DNA of 64,000 nucleotides, taken from assembly GCA_009763385.1 (NCBI GenBank), contig CM019824.1, positions 32,742,446-32,806,445 of the forward strand. The letters run 5' to 3'. Below, one piece after another: positions 33,925-44,496 of this stretch. Below the pieces are notes generated by a model that did not search any database, was not told the DNA's origin, and was given only the letters and a program-made list of their open reading frames with translations. The translations under genes and the position numbers were made by a program. The stretch is from Coix lacryma-jobi var. lacryma-jobi. Its lineage: Eukaryota; Streptophyta; Magnoliopsida; Poales; Poaceae. Position 1 is the stretch's first letter. The number at the start of each line of letters is the position of its first letter.

Positions 33925-34175
33925 TTCAGGGGGGTTGATGTACATATGTTTTCGTCATGAAGCAACACCACACCAACGAAAAATGTTCGCATGACAAGTA
34001 TGAGCCTGTTGTGTTCCACTTAGCAAGTTTAGGGGTCACAAAATGTATTTTTATTAAGGCTCAGAGGCTTATGTGTACCATGTAACAAGTTTAAAGGGTT
34101 AGAAATGCATTTTCAAAGTTCAGGGACCTATGTGACACGTACTTACAAGTTCGAGCCCCCGGTACATTTAACTCT

Positions 34176-34799
34176 TAATTTTATTTGAACTAAAATGCCT
34201 TGGTCATCATCTTCCTTCCTTCTTCCCTCCTCAATGGATGTATGGAGCAACTACCGCTGCGAGCCGACTCTAAAAATCTATTTATGCAGGGTCCGAGGAA
34301 GTATATATATTCGACACATATGTATGGATTGCCCGTTTTGGACTAACAAAGTAAATAAATAGATTTACTTATGGTGACTTCGTCAATCTTGAGATTTGTC
34401 AGTTCAATTCGGTTTTTTGGAGGTGCTCATAGGGGTAGAGTGTGCGTGCGTACATTTATAATAGGGGTAGAGTGAATGTACACTCGTGTTTGTGAACGTC
34501 TGTGTCTATAAGACTGTAACTGAGTCTCGAAAAAAGTAAATAAAGAAGAGAGACAAAACAATTTGCCATGTAGCGCAAGAGAGTGGCTCTTTCCCCTCCA
34601 TCTGATGGGATCAAGTCTACTTAGCCCGTAACCAGAATCAAGTCTAGCTAATTTAACACATTAACTTAAATCAAGAGGGAAATGTACCTATCTGCTTGAG
34701 GATGACATGACACCTAACCTTGATAGTGTGCCGAACAAAACAAACTCGTGTTTTAAGTTCCCACTAAAATAATTTGATATATACCAATTTAACTAATTT
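34176..34799. other. Intergenic, nothing recognised
   Basis: AT-rich DNA without a supported frame, RNA gene or repeat with two ends. Confidence 0.4.
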
Positions 34800-35160
34800 G
34801 AACAAAGATTTTTTTCTGGGGTATTTTAGTTGGGAGGTGAAAAGTTTTAGGTGTCACATCGGATGTTGCGCTAGTAATTTAGTCTATTAAAAATAGACTA
34901 ATAAAATAAATAAATTACATATACCGCTAGGAAACTGTGACACGAATTTACTAAGACTAATTAATCTATCATTAGCATATGTTTTCTGTAACACAACATT
35001 GTCAAATCATGGACTAATTAGGTTTAAAAAATCATCTCGCAAAGTTATTATAATATATCTGTGAATTAGTTATTTTTTAGTCTACATTTATACTTCATAT
35101 ATGTGTCCAAATATTTGATGTGATATGTAAAAAGCTTTTGGGTGGAAACCAAACACCATC
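34800..35160 (-). mobile_element. MITE-like element, family copy 2
   Basis: This is the reverse-oriented relative of 11225-11620, with the same phrases inverted (TCATATATGTGTCCAAATAT, TAGTCTATTAAAAATAG). It ends near CCAAACACC. It is non-coding. Confidence 0.6.
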
Positions 35161-35639
35161 TCCAAGCAGATAGGAAAGGCACTACAAACCAGTGAAATTA
35201 AGCATACAAATGGGCCTTTCTATTCTCATTTGTATCATTTGGGTTTAATATGGAATAGCTCTTGAACTTATTCTATTCACGCAAGTAGATCCAAAGGATG
35301 GAGCCAACTTGGACTCATTCTTCTATCAGATAGTTTTTTTTAAAGAATTGAACCAAATCCACGCTCTGAAATGTCAATATGTGAAAAAGATATGAACCAC
35401 GACAAGTGTAAAACCGCTCGAAAACTATCCGATTGCAAAGACTTGATCACATATCTTAATTCTTTATAAAGTCTGAAGATATGTTGCTTTTCCAACTTTT
35501 CAATAGCCACTGGCTCCCTTCTATTTCTTGCACAACCACTCCTCCATCGCCAAGCGGCCAAAAGTCATCCGCTACCTTCTGGTCAGAAGAAAGGCCACAC
35601 AAACTGATTTCGAGCAGACAGGAAAGGGGAACAAAGACG

Positions 35640-35851
35640 GCTGCTACTGATCAGTTTCGTTTTTGTTTATCTCCATTCATTGATCATAGCAGCCCTGTTG
35701 TGAAGAAGACAAGGAGGAAGAAGAAGAAAAATAAGATTGTTTTTTGGTCTGGTAGGATGTTTCACTCCATTTCAAGATGTGTCAAATTTGTATGAAGTGG
35801 TCAAGAAGCAAAGTTCAGAGCTGAGAGTTCTTTCTTCAAGGAAGCTTCTGA
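35640..35851 (+). promoter_or_regulatory. Probable 5' leader of the TGA-type bZIP gene
   Basis: A purine-rich stretch (GAAGAAGACAAGGAGGAAG) leads into the first coding exon. An in-frame TGA at 35849-35851 directly precedes the chosen ATG, which fixes the start. The transcription start is not resolved. Confidence 0.45.
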
Positions 35852-38343
35852 ATGGCTTATCCATCCACCTCCGGGATGGTCCAAGCTTCTTCATCCCTCC
35901 ATGGCAGCATGTAAGTTAACCCATCCATTTAGCTTCCTCGATTTGGTCTTTCCTCAAAATTGATTTGCACCGTATGAGTTACTTTTTTTTTTCAATTCTA
36001 TACAATTGATGATTTCCCTTGAGAATCTTGTTATCTGGTCATCATATGATTAGCAAAAGAAGTTTGCTATGGTTGATAGAAGTTCCGATCCCTATTTCCT
36101 CTTCTTATGGTCTTTGTTTCATGATGCGATGATTTTTTTTCAAGTTAGCTATAGTTCAAGTTGTGTTGTGAGTAAATGATTGCTATCAAATCGATCTGAC
36201 CATCAATTAATAAGCTTTACCTCCCCTCTCACGCTTCTTTTTTTGCTTCTTTTTAGTTCTTCGTGTTGGAGAATGATCGATTCTTTGACGATATGCTATA
36301 TTCCCAAACAAATAATTGATGTCCTTTGGGTTAACAACCTATAGTAAGAAAATGGATTAGTTCATCCTCTCTATGCAAGCTATATATATGCCTATATATT
36401 ATTTTCGTACTACTTACTTTCTTAATTTATTCCCCTCTTCTCAATTAAAGCTCTTTTAAACTTGTGGAACTAACTACTCAATAGAAATGAGAGCAGTTGT
36501 GATATTCTGTTGCATTTGTGAAAGTGCAGGAGAAGGGATCCCGAAGGATATGACATGTCATCCTCCGATCTGGATCAAGCCCTACTCCTCTACTTTGATG
36601 GCCAGCAAGCTAAGACATCAATTCAAGAACAACAACCGCGTAAGCTTGTTTTCTGCAGGAGAAAAAGTTCATTATTCTGAGAAATGCTTGGTTACTTTTC
36701 ACTACAAACATATATATGCTGAAGGAATATATATGTAATTGCCAAATAAAATTCTATTAGTTCCCAAATAAATTAATGATATGATGACCGGTTTAAATTG
36801 TAGCTTTGCCAGAAGTGCAAACGAAACAATGGTGTTCAGTAGTCTTCGGTTTCCTTTCGCTTAGCTCTCTCGTCAATCGTTTGCAGATCTCAATATAATG
36901 TGTTTAATTTCCTCAGTTGATCCCAAACTTTCTTCATTTGCCATCACAGTTTCTCAGAATATTTCTAGCTACGTACAGAGTATATTACCAACTAATAAGG
37001 ACCTGTTTGGATGTACCAAACTAAAATTTAGCTAGCTAACTAAATTTTTCTCAGCTTAACTTTAGCTGAGATATTTAGATGCTCCAACTAATAGACTCAG
37101 TTAAATTTTAGCTGACTTTAGTTGAGTTAGAATAGCTAAATCTAGCTAAGTTAACTGGGCTGTTTGGACGCCTCTAGCAGCTAAATTTAGGCAGAAGTTT
37201 AGCTGATGCATCCACAGACGCTAAATAGTAGCTGTAGCTAGCTGTTGAGTAGAGTGACACGTAACGAACACCACTGATATTGTTCCACGCTTTTCCCACC
37301 ATTTCTGAGACTAACTACACCAGCATTCTACACCGTACCGCCTCCTTTTTCCTTTGTTACCAGTTTACCGCTTACCATTGCGTTTGCGTGTGAAATGAGA
37401 ACAACATTATACATATCTGAGGATAGTTTTCGCACATGCATGGAGAAAACCAACCATATCAGGGAAACACAATAGTATATGTGCACATGCATGCATGCAT
37501 GCATACATGCGTGCGTGTGCCTTTGTGTGCTCTACAAAGTCATAATGTTTGCAGGACTTGTTCATGCGTGCAGAGACTCTCAACATCTTCCCCTCCCAGC
37601 CAATGCACATCGAGCCATCTCCAAAGGTATCAATCCTTTCAAGCTCTAACGACCTCAAAGCACAAGAGATGATTGCTTCATCACTTCATGATCTACAATA
37701 TATATGCCCTTCATTCCTCTCTTGGTGCTATTCAGGGTTCTATGGCTTCTTCTTCAGCGGCGGCAGCACAGGTCGCTGGCCCTTCCAAGAACTCGCAGGC
37801 GCCGGCGTCGTTGAAGGTGGGAGGCGTGCCGCTCGCCGCCGGCAAGAGCTCCAAGGCAGCAATCAAGGTAATTATATATGCAATCCGACCAATCTCATCT
37901 CGTACGCTTTATATGTGTACAGCAAATGTAATGCTTTGTTATATATCACAATTCACAACCAGAGAGAAGGTAGCGCCGGCGGCAAGCATGGCGCCGCCGG
38001 AGTTTCGAGCTCGGATCAGGAGGGCCCCCGGACGCCGGACCCCAAGACGCTGCGGAGGCTCGCGCAGAATAGGGAGGCCGCGAGGAAGAGCAGGCTGAGG
38101 AAGAAGGTAACTATGTATTGTAATTTGTTTACTGATGATGATGACGACATCTACCGTTAACAGTAATACTTGATTAAAAATATATATAGCGGACAAGTCA
38201 ACCCTCAAAACATGAGGAGAAAAAGTCTTGCAAGAAAGGGCAATTGACAAACGAAGAGATGGGGATTGGGGAGTAGACTGGACATATATATTATAGGGTG
38301 GCAAAGTTAACCTACTACCTACAAAGAAAATAGTTGTTTTGGA

Positions 38344-38410
<67 letters not shown>

Positions 38411-40847
38411 CTTGTTTTTTTTTTCTGAAAGCTCCGTTTCTTTATCTTCTTATATATGGAAGATGGGTTGCACTAAATAATGTAGAAGTTACATACTTAT
38501 GTCTAGTTGGTTGCGTGTGGAACAGGCCTATATTCAGCAGCTAGAGTCAGGCAGGATCAGGCTGGCACAGCTAGAGCAAGAGATGCAGATTACAAGAACT
38601 CATCAGGTAAAGTGATGATGAAGAACTGGTGAATAGTTTTAGATCCTATACATATAATGCATGCTTTCAGAAAAAGTTTGCTCATCTCATTATTGAAACA
38701 AACAAAATGGCTTACTTATCATTATATAAACAGATCGAACATTGCAGAACATCAATCCACGTATATATATATATTTCTTAATTCTGAACTGTCAAGTACT
38801 GATATATTATAATTATACTTCTCCATATTCTTCATATATAGGGTGCACTATGGGGTGCAGGAACTCTAAGCCCAGGTTTGCTTTGCTTTTTGCCACTGAT
38901 GACCTATATAACACTCATCAATCAATCAACCTCTCATGAACGGCTGCACCGCACCTGCACGCTCATTTTTGCATGCAGATGCGGCGCTGTTCAACCTGGA
39001 GTACGAGCGGTGGCTCGTGGAGCACAGCAAGGTGGTGGCCCGGCTGCGGGCTGCCGCGGAGGAGCACCTGCCGGACGGCGAGCTGCGGGCGTACGTGGAC
39101 GAGGCCGCCGCCCACTACGGCGCGCTGATGGGCCACAAGGCCCGGGTCGCCGGCGCCGACCCGCTCCACCTCCTCTCCGGCCTGTGGAAGGGCGCCGCCG
39201 AGCGCTGCTTCCTCTGGATCGGCGGCTTCCGCCCCTCCGAGCTCGTCAAGGCACGTACGCTAAAATTCTTCTTATTCTTCGTCGTCATCATCATATCTGC
39301 CGCGCTAGCCTAATAATACCCACCGGCCAAAAGACCAAGAAGAAGAAGCAAGAAGAAGTACCATATACAACACACGCAACGCGTATACGTACATGCATAA
39401 TAACCACAAGTAGTACGGATCAGAAAATGACACCGGCCTCCTGTTTCATCATGCCCGGCGGCCAGATGTGTCACTGACATGTGTGACCGTGGTTCGGTTG
39501 CACGTCGTCAGCCTGACCTTAACCAATGCCAAATCCCCAAAAATGAAACTTCTAAGTTCATATTATTATATATACAAAGTTGTTGATGGCATGCATGCAT
39601 GTATATATATATATCAATACATAAATTATTGGTCCGGCAGGGAAGGGATTAGGTGCAGTGGATTAGCAGGGCAAGTAAGGAGAGAGAGAGGTAGCAGGTA
39701 GGACGTCACAGTATTAGCTGATGGAACACAGTTCGTATAACAAGCTCCGTCCATCAGAGAAGTCGTTGTGCGCTATAGTAAGCCGCTAGACGCCGCCTGC
39801 GTACGTACACATGAGTGTCACGTCAGCGAGTCTCCATCGATCTTCAGCAGCGGCATCAGTCGCAACTCGCACGGCGCCGGGCGGGGAGTAGGTGGCGGAG
39901 GTGATCCACCAGCGAGTCTTGATTGCATTATATTGCCGCGCGCGCGCCCACACGCCTGAGCTCGATCGATCGGCGACGGACACGTCGCATCAGGCGGCGG
40001 CAACGTCGTCTCGATCGTCGTCGTCGTCGTCGTCGTTCTACTCCGATCCCTAGCTCTGTCGCTGTCGACGTGGATAGATGATCTCGCGTGCTTGGATTAA
40101 TTTGGAACGACGCCAGGACGATTATTCCAGCTTCTTCTGTTCTTTTTCCTGCTACTACCTACTACTACCTGCTCCTCATCTCGAACCCGGCCTTTTGATG
40201 ACGCCAATAACATGCACGCACACGCACGCAGGTCGTGGTCCGGCACGTGGAGCCGCTGGCGGAGCAGCAGGCGGCGGGGGCGCGCGACGTCGAGCAGGCG
40301 GCGCGGCGGACGGAGGACGCGCTGGACGCCGAGCTGGACGCGCTGCTGCGGTCGCTCTCCGACGTCGTGTCCTCGGACGCCCAGCCGCCGCCGCCGGGGA
40401 TGATGTACGGCGGCCAGCTCTACCACCACCCGGCCGACGTGGCCGCCGGCTACATGGGGATGGGCCACATGCACGTCGCCCTCGCCATGGACAAGGTGGC
40501 CTCGCTCGGGACCATCCTCAGACAGGTACGGCCGTACGGTGACTATACATACACCATGCATGCATATATATACTTTCTGTCGTCTTCTTCCCTCTTCATT
40601 CCTTCGACGATTCATTTCAATTTCGGACAGCCAATAAGCGAGCCATGCATGCATTTGCTTCATGATATATATGCAGGCGGACGAGCTGAGGATGCAGGCG
40701 TTGCACGCGCTCCGGCAGATCCTGACGGTGAGGCAGGCGGCGCGCTGCTTCGTCGCCGCCGACGACTACTTCTGCCGCCTCCGGACGCTCAGCACGCTCT
40801 GGACCACCAGCCGGACGGCCCAGCTGGCTAGAGGCCCGGCCGGGTAG
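35852..40847 (+). CDS. TGA-type (clade D) bZIP transcription factor, TGA9/TGA10-like; ten coding exons
   Basis: Exons: 35852-35910, 36530-36639, 37574-37626, 37736-37867, 37963-38106, 38526-38606, 38842-38875, 38979-39250, 40232-40525, 40677-40847. All phases agree and give 449 residues. Short N-terminal blocks typical of the TGA9/TGA10 branch are present (SSSDLDQALLLYFDGQ; QTLNIFPSQPMHIEPS). The basic region NREAARKSRLRKK ends at residue 166 and is followed by a short zipper (AYIQQLESGRIRLAQLE). The DOG1-type C-terminal domain is at about 205-445, with FNLEYERWL, ERCFLWIGGFRPSELVK (Cys281) and a LEPL-like VEPLAEQQ. TGA factors bind TGACG elements in the nucleus and recruit NPR-type or ROXY glutaredoxin partners. 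The TGA9/10 branch acts in anther and floral development, and I recall that maize Liguleless2 belongs near it. Family is certain; branch is likely. The intron after 39250 starts with GC. The 5' exons are AT-rich and exons 8-10 very GC-rich. Confidence 0.93.
37000..37200. repeat. MITE-like repeat in TGA intron 2
   Basis: CTGTTTGGATG near 37004 and CTGTTTGGACG near 37149, together with multiple TTTAGCT/AGCTAAA words, look like one or two decayed MITE copies. Ends and family are not resolved. Confidence 0.4.
38345..38410. repeat. (CA)n-(TA)n microsatellite in TGA intron 5
   Basis: An unbroken CA run of about 46 bases passes directly into a TA run of about 20 bases, between exons 5 and 6. It is likely to be length-polymorphic. 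Confidence 0.97.
40013..40037. repeat. (CGT)n microsatellite in TGA intron 8
   Basis: A short run of CGT triplets lies in the intron between exons 8 and 9. It is non-coding in the chosen gene model. Confidence 0.9.
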
Positions 40848-41200
40848 ACAGACAGCTGATTCTGATCCACGGCTTGGATGGAATACCTACGGCCCGGCTA
40901 GCTGCTACTAGCTTAGCTATGACGTAGCAACGTAGTAGACATCACATGCAGATCGACATATCCACGATATATATAGATACAAACTAAATAGTACGGCCCA
41001 TATAGTGTGGTTCTCTTTTCAAAGTTGCAACAATTTCAAAGCAGATCAATTAGTGAGGTACATTTACATATACACCGTATATATACTACACTATAGTATA
41101 TACATATGTGTTTGAACTTTGAAGGGAGAACCATCGCTTCGTTCTGAATGAAAACGATATTGTGATATTCATATCATATACTTGTAGACTTTGTTTATTC
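40848..41200 (+). other. Probable 3' untranslated region of the TGA gene
   Basis: AT-rich non-coding DNA follows the TAG stop. AATGAAA near 41147 could serve as a polyadenylation signal. The end is an estimate. Confidence 0.4.
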
Positions 41201-41608
41201 ATCGGAAAGTTTCGGTGGCGATGGGATGGCATGACACTAGGTATATGGCACGTCGGACCAGAAAGATTCTCACCAACATCAAAATGGTTAATAATATGAA
41301 AATTACTTGAGTGCCCTTTCTAAGAAGCATTAGCTAGGATAATGCTGTCTTTTTAACAAGAAAGGATCACCGGGGGTACTCTTTTGCCAACTTATTAGTC
41401 TTCCTTAGCTGATTTTGTTTGACAAATTTGCTAAGGGGGCACTGAGAAAGTGGTGTCGTGGATAGTCTGTTTTATGACAAATTTGCTAAAAAAACACACC
41501 GTATCTATTAAAATATTCGTTTAAGCAGGCTCGGAAGAAGAGAGAAAATTTCAAAATGATATTCGATGCCCCTTTAACGACCTTCGTTCGCGAGCCCCAC
41601 ATATGTCC

Positions 41609-41872
41609 CTCCAATCCATTTCAAATTATAACTTATTCTAAGAATCTTGTAAAGTTAAATTTTCCAAGTTTGACCAAATTATATAATAAGATAATAATAT
41701 TTATGATATCAACTAAGTATCATTAAATTCTTTATTAGTTATATTTTTCATGATATATCTATTTGACGTCATAAATTTTTGTATTTCTCTCTATAATTTT
41801 GGTCAAACATGATAAAGTTAGTTTTGATTCTCCAAGATTGTTGGAATGACTTATAATTTGGAACCGAGGAAG
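41609..41872. mobile_element. Stowaway-like MITE
   Basis: The left end CCCTCCAATCCATTTCAAAT and the right end (CTTATAATTTGGAACCGAGG) form imperfect inverted repeats around an AT-rich interior that includes TTTGACCAAATT and its inverted form. Confidence 0.7.
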
Positions 41873-42342
41873 TACCATCGATCGCCCAGTGCTTGTGCAC
41901 CGCCTTCGTTCGCCTTTGCCCACTAGCAGGGGCCTCAACAGTTGGGTACCTGCTCCTATCTGCCTCCCATTCTTAGTAGTTTATGTATTCAAACAACATA
42001 AACCTAAACTCTTTTTTTACGACAAAAACTATGGGAGAGATCCCCACAGTGGTGAGAACTTGATATAAATTAAAGAGAGTAAAAAGACTTACACAGGGAA
42101 TTAATTGAAAGCATCTAACCAAACTTTACTCGCCTAAATTTTAATTACCTAAACTTTAGTTAGACTAATAGCTAGTCTAGGTGATCAAACAGGTTGTTAA
42201 CAAAAAGAAATACCCTACAGACAACTGCTAGCATCAGAATTTAGTCACTTGAGCATGGAAGTTTTTGCCGCTTAGGAACAGAGCCCGACAGACACTCGGG
42301 AGGCTCGAATTCGTATCACGAGGACACGTGGCTTTAGTGATG
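41873..42342. other. Intergenic with short transposon fragments
   Basis: A T-run followed by ACGACAAAAACTATGGGAGA (about 42015-42045) resembles the tail of a small retroposon read backwards, and 42113-42190 carries CTAAACTTTAG-type MITE words. Neither has both ends. Confidence 0.35.
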
Positions 42343-42946
42343 TTTAGTGTGCGCAAGATTCCAAGCCTCACCAAGAGAAAGTCATTTGAAGACAACCAAA
42401 AGGATATTGAGGTACTTGAAGCACACTCCAAATGTTGAACTATGGTATCCTAAGGGCTCTCAATTTGAATTGATTGGATATTTGGATTCTGATCATGCAG
42501 GATGCAGGGTGGATAGAAAGAGTACTTCAGGCACTTGTCAATTGCTTAGAAGATCAATTGTGTCATGTTCATCAAAGAAGAAAAATAGTGTTGCACTCTC
42601 TACCGCAGAAGCCGAATACATATCCGCCGGTAGTTGTTGTGCATAATTGTTATGGATGAAAGCAACATTGCAAGATTATGGAATCAATTTTGGACAAGTC
42701 TCATTGCTATGTGATAATGAGAGCACCATCAAAATAGCCACCAACCCGGTTCAACATTCAAGGACAGAACATATTGACATAAGACACCATTTCATTAGAG
42801 ATCATCAAGCAAAGAAAGCCATATCTATTGAGAGTGTGGGCGTCGATGATCAACTTGTTGATATCTTCACCAAGTCACTAGATGAGAGAAGGTTTTGCAA
42901 GTTAAGGAATGAGTTGAATATCCTAGACTTCTCCAACATGAGTTGA
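42343..42946 (+). pseudogene. Broken Copia pol end (RNase H region)
   Basis: This is the last about 200 residues of a Copia polyprotein. Recognisable blocks are CARFQASPR, DSDHAGCRVDRKSTSGTC (RNase H), ALSTAEAEYISA, LLCDNESTIKIATNP, HIDIRHHFIRDH and VDIFTKSLDERRF. A TAA at 42644-42646 interrupts the frame, and everything upstream of the CARF block is missing, so it is a 5'-truncated dead fragment. It resembles, but is not a copy of, the pol at 62473-64000. Confidence 0.92.
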
Positions 42947-43660
42947 ATGCACCCCCCACACATGACATGCCTCTCCTTCAACAAACCTAAGGTGAACTTG
43001 TTTGGCAATTGCATTCATTCTTACTAGGATATGTTCAGATCATATAGAAATACCTTTGTTTAATTAGGCTCATCCATGAAAAACAAATGAATTTGATGCT
43101 CATATGGTACCACTATTGCTTCTATGTTTGATTTGGGTTGTAGCATATGACATGTTTATGGGCTTGTCAACCTAGTGTTTAATCTAGACATTGGACATTG
43201 TCGCACCCTGATTTTAAGGATAAAATCGAGTGCACAATATATGTATGCCAGGATCAATTTTCATACATATATCAACATCATAATAGTGTCAAAATCAATA
43301 TTGTATTACATAATCGAACATTATTACAAAAATGATCCTCGGGTCCAAAAGAAAAGTACATAAGACTCTCATGAAGACTCGCGAAAACTAGACGCCAACT
43401 CCATAGGAAGGTCAACCAGAGGAAACACCAGCCTAGTACAACTCGTCTGGGTCGAAGCCACTGTCTTTTGGATACTCCTGCTCCTCGTCGTAGACTCCAG
43501 TGTCTGGGTGAGGTAGCAGGGGGATAAAGAGAAATGTACTACACAAGTGTAGGAAATAATTTGACATGGGGCTAATAACAAGGGTAGGCTGACTCTATTT
43601 GACACGAGCACCTAAAGCGACACTTCCTATTAATCCTATTTTCCTATGCACCTATTTACT
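42947..43660. other. Retroelement-derived non-coding DNA
   Basis: The first 250 bases look like the post-pol region of the Copia fragment. From about 43198 (TGTCGCACCCTGATTTTAAG) the sequence resembles the edge of a Gypsy-type LTR, but a partner LTR or target duplication was not found. Confidence 0.35.
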
Positions 43661-43697
43661 AGGTTTAACCACCATCTCCTTATAAACAGAACCAACA

Positions 43698-43840
43698 CTC
43701 GGTGTCCACCGAGCAAAACCACACTCGGAGATCCACCGAGCAACCAACACTTGGAATCCACCAAGCAACCAACACTTGAAGTCCACCAAGCAAACCCACA
43801 CCTGAAGTCCATCAGGCAAACCACACCTCTAAATCAGAGG
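43698..43840. repeat. Six-unit tandem array of short palindromes with changing arms
   Basis: Units at 43698-43713, 43724-43740, 43750-43765, 43775-43790, 43801-43816 and 43826-43840 recur every 25-26 bp. Each is an inverted repeat around a short spacer containing TCCA or AATC. Arms are CTCGG/CCGAG (two units), CTTGG/CCAAG, CTTG/CAAG, CCTGA/TCAGG and CCTCT/AGAGG. The arms change in pairs so that complementarity is kept. The host element is not identified. Confidence 0.85.
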
Positions 43841-44424
43841 TGTAGTTTTGATGTATGATATACCTTTCCTCAAAGCCACACCTCTAAATCCTGAACATTC
43901 GGATGTATGATCTCCCTTTCCTCAAAGCCAAGGGGCTGCATGATCCTCTTCTGAGCCTCCAAGAGCGTGGGGCCTAGTGAGCAGGGAGCGGTGCCAGCAA
44001 CTCGCCGACTACGCCGCAGAAGAGACCCAAGAGGCGAGGCTTTCTTTCATCGCTTCTGGATCACGGGAAGAGGGAGGAGCATATCCACCGGCCTGTGCAC
44101 CTTGTTGATCATTAAGAGCGGAGATCTCGCCCCTAGACCTAGGGGAGCGCCGTTTGCAGCAGCAGGAGCAGGGGTCCTAACATGACGCTGCTGCCGGGAG
44201 TAGACTCGTAGAGGAGGGGAAGCAAGGGCCACGCGCCGCGGCGAGGCGTCCCGTGGCGAAGCAGGGCAGGACACAATCCGACGGAGCAGGCGCATCCAGG
44301 AAACCGGGAACCGGCGGTGAGACAAGCCCTGCACCAGAAGATGGCAAGGGAGGACCACGCGCTGATGGAATAGGCTCCGCAAAGACATGCACGACAGATT
44401 GTTGAGGCCAGCGGAATAGGCTCC
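43841..44424. other. Unassigned GC-rich DNA
   Basis: TTTCCTCAAAGCC occurs twice (near 43866 and 43918). The rest is GC-rich and open in several frames without a recognisable product. GGAATAGGCTCC also occurs twice (near 44367 and 44413). Confidence 0.35.
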
Positions 44425-44496
44425 TGTTCTAATCATCACTTGCCTGTTCAAAGATAATCCTAGAACATTACTACCTAGCAAGTGATGATTAGAACA
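44425..44496. repeat. 19-bp inverted repeat at the left break of the Athila element
   Basis: 44425-44443 is the exact reverse complement of 44478-44496 (GCAAGTGATGATTAGAACA). The right arm is normal LTR sequence (also present near 50918). The left arm is an extra inverted piece just outside the place where LTR similarity starts (44452). Confidence 0.9.

Larger units (their letters stand above)
11875..34175. mobile_element. Foldback/MULE-like DNA element split by nested insertions
   Basis: The left arm (11875-12059, continuing at about 33475-33525 after the LINE) matches the reverse complement of the right arm (about 33925-34175). Paired phrases are AGAGTTAAATG at both outer ends, CTGAACTTTGAAAAT, CTTTAAACTTGTT and CATACTTGTC. 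Without the insertions the element would be about 0.9 kb, with arms of roughly 235-250 bp and a 0.4-kb GC-rich centre (33526-33924). Long imperfect terminal inverted repeats and a GC-rich middle suggest a Mutator-like or foldback element. No clean flanking duplication was seen, so the class is uncertain. Everything between 12060 and 33464 arrived later. Confidence 0.7.

Noticed and set aside
36487..36738. Single-exon frame starting at 36487
   Set aside because: It overlaps TGA exon 2 in the wrong frame. The correct frame gives the family-typical SSSDLDQALLLYFDGQ.
37549..38160. A 203-residue frame running through introns
   Set aside because: It joins TGA exons 3 and 5 only by reading intron sequence. 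Splice sites and family alignment give the ten-exon model.
38878..39477. GC-rich 199-residue frame
   Set aside because: It is a shifted frame over TGA exon 8.
44047..44481. A minus-strand protein of 144 residues
   Set aside because: No recognisable domain. It crosses the breakpoint into the Athila LTR.
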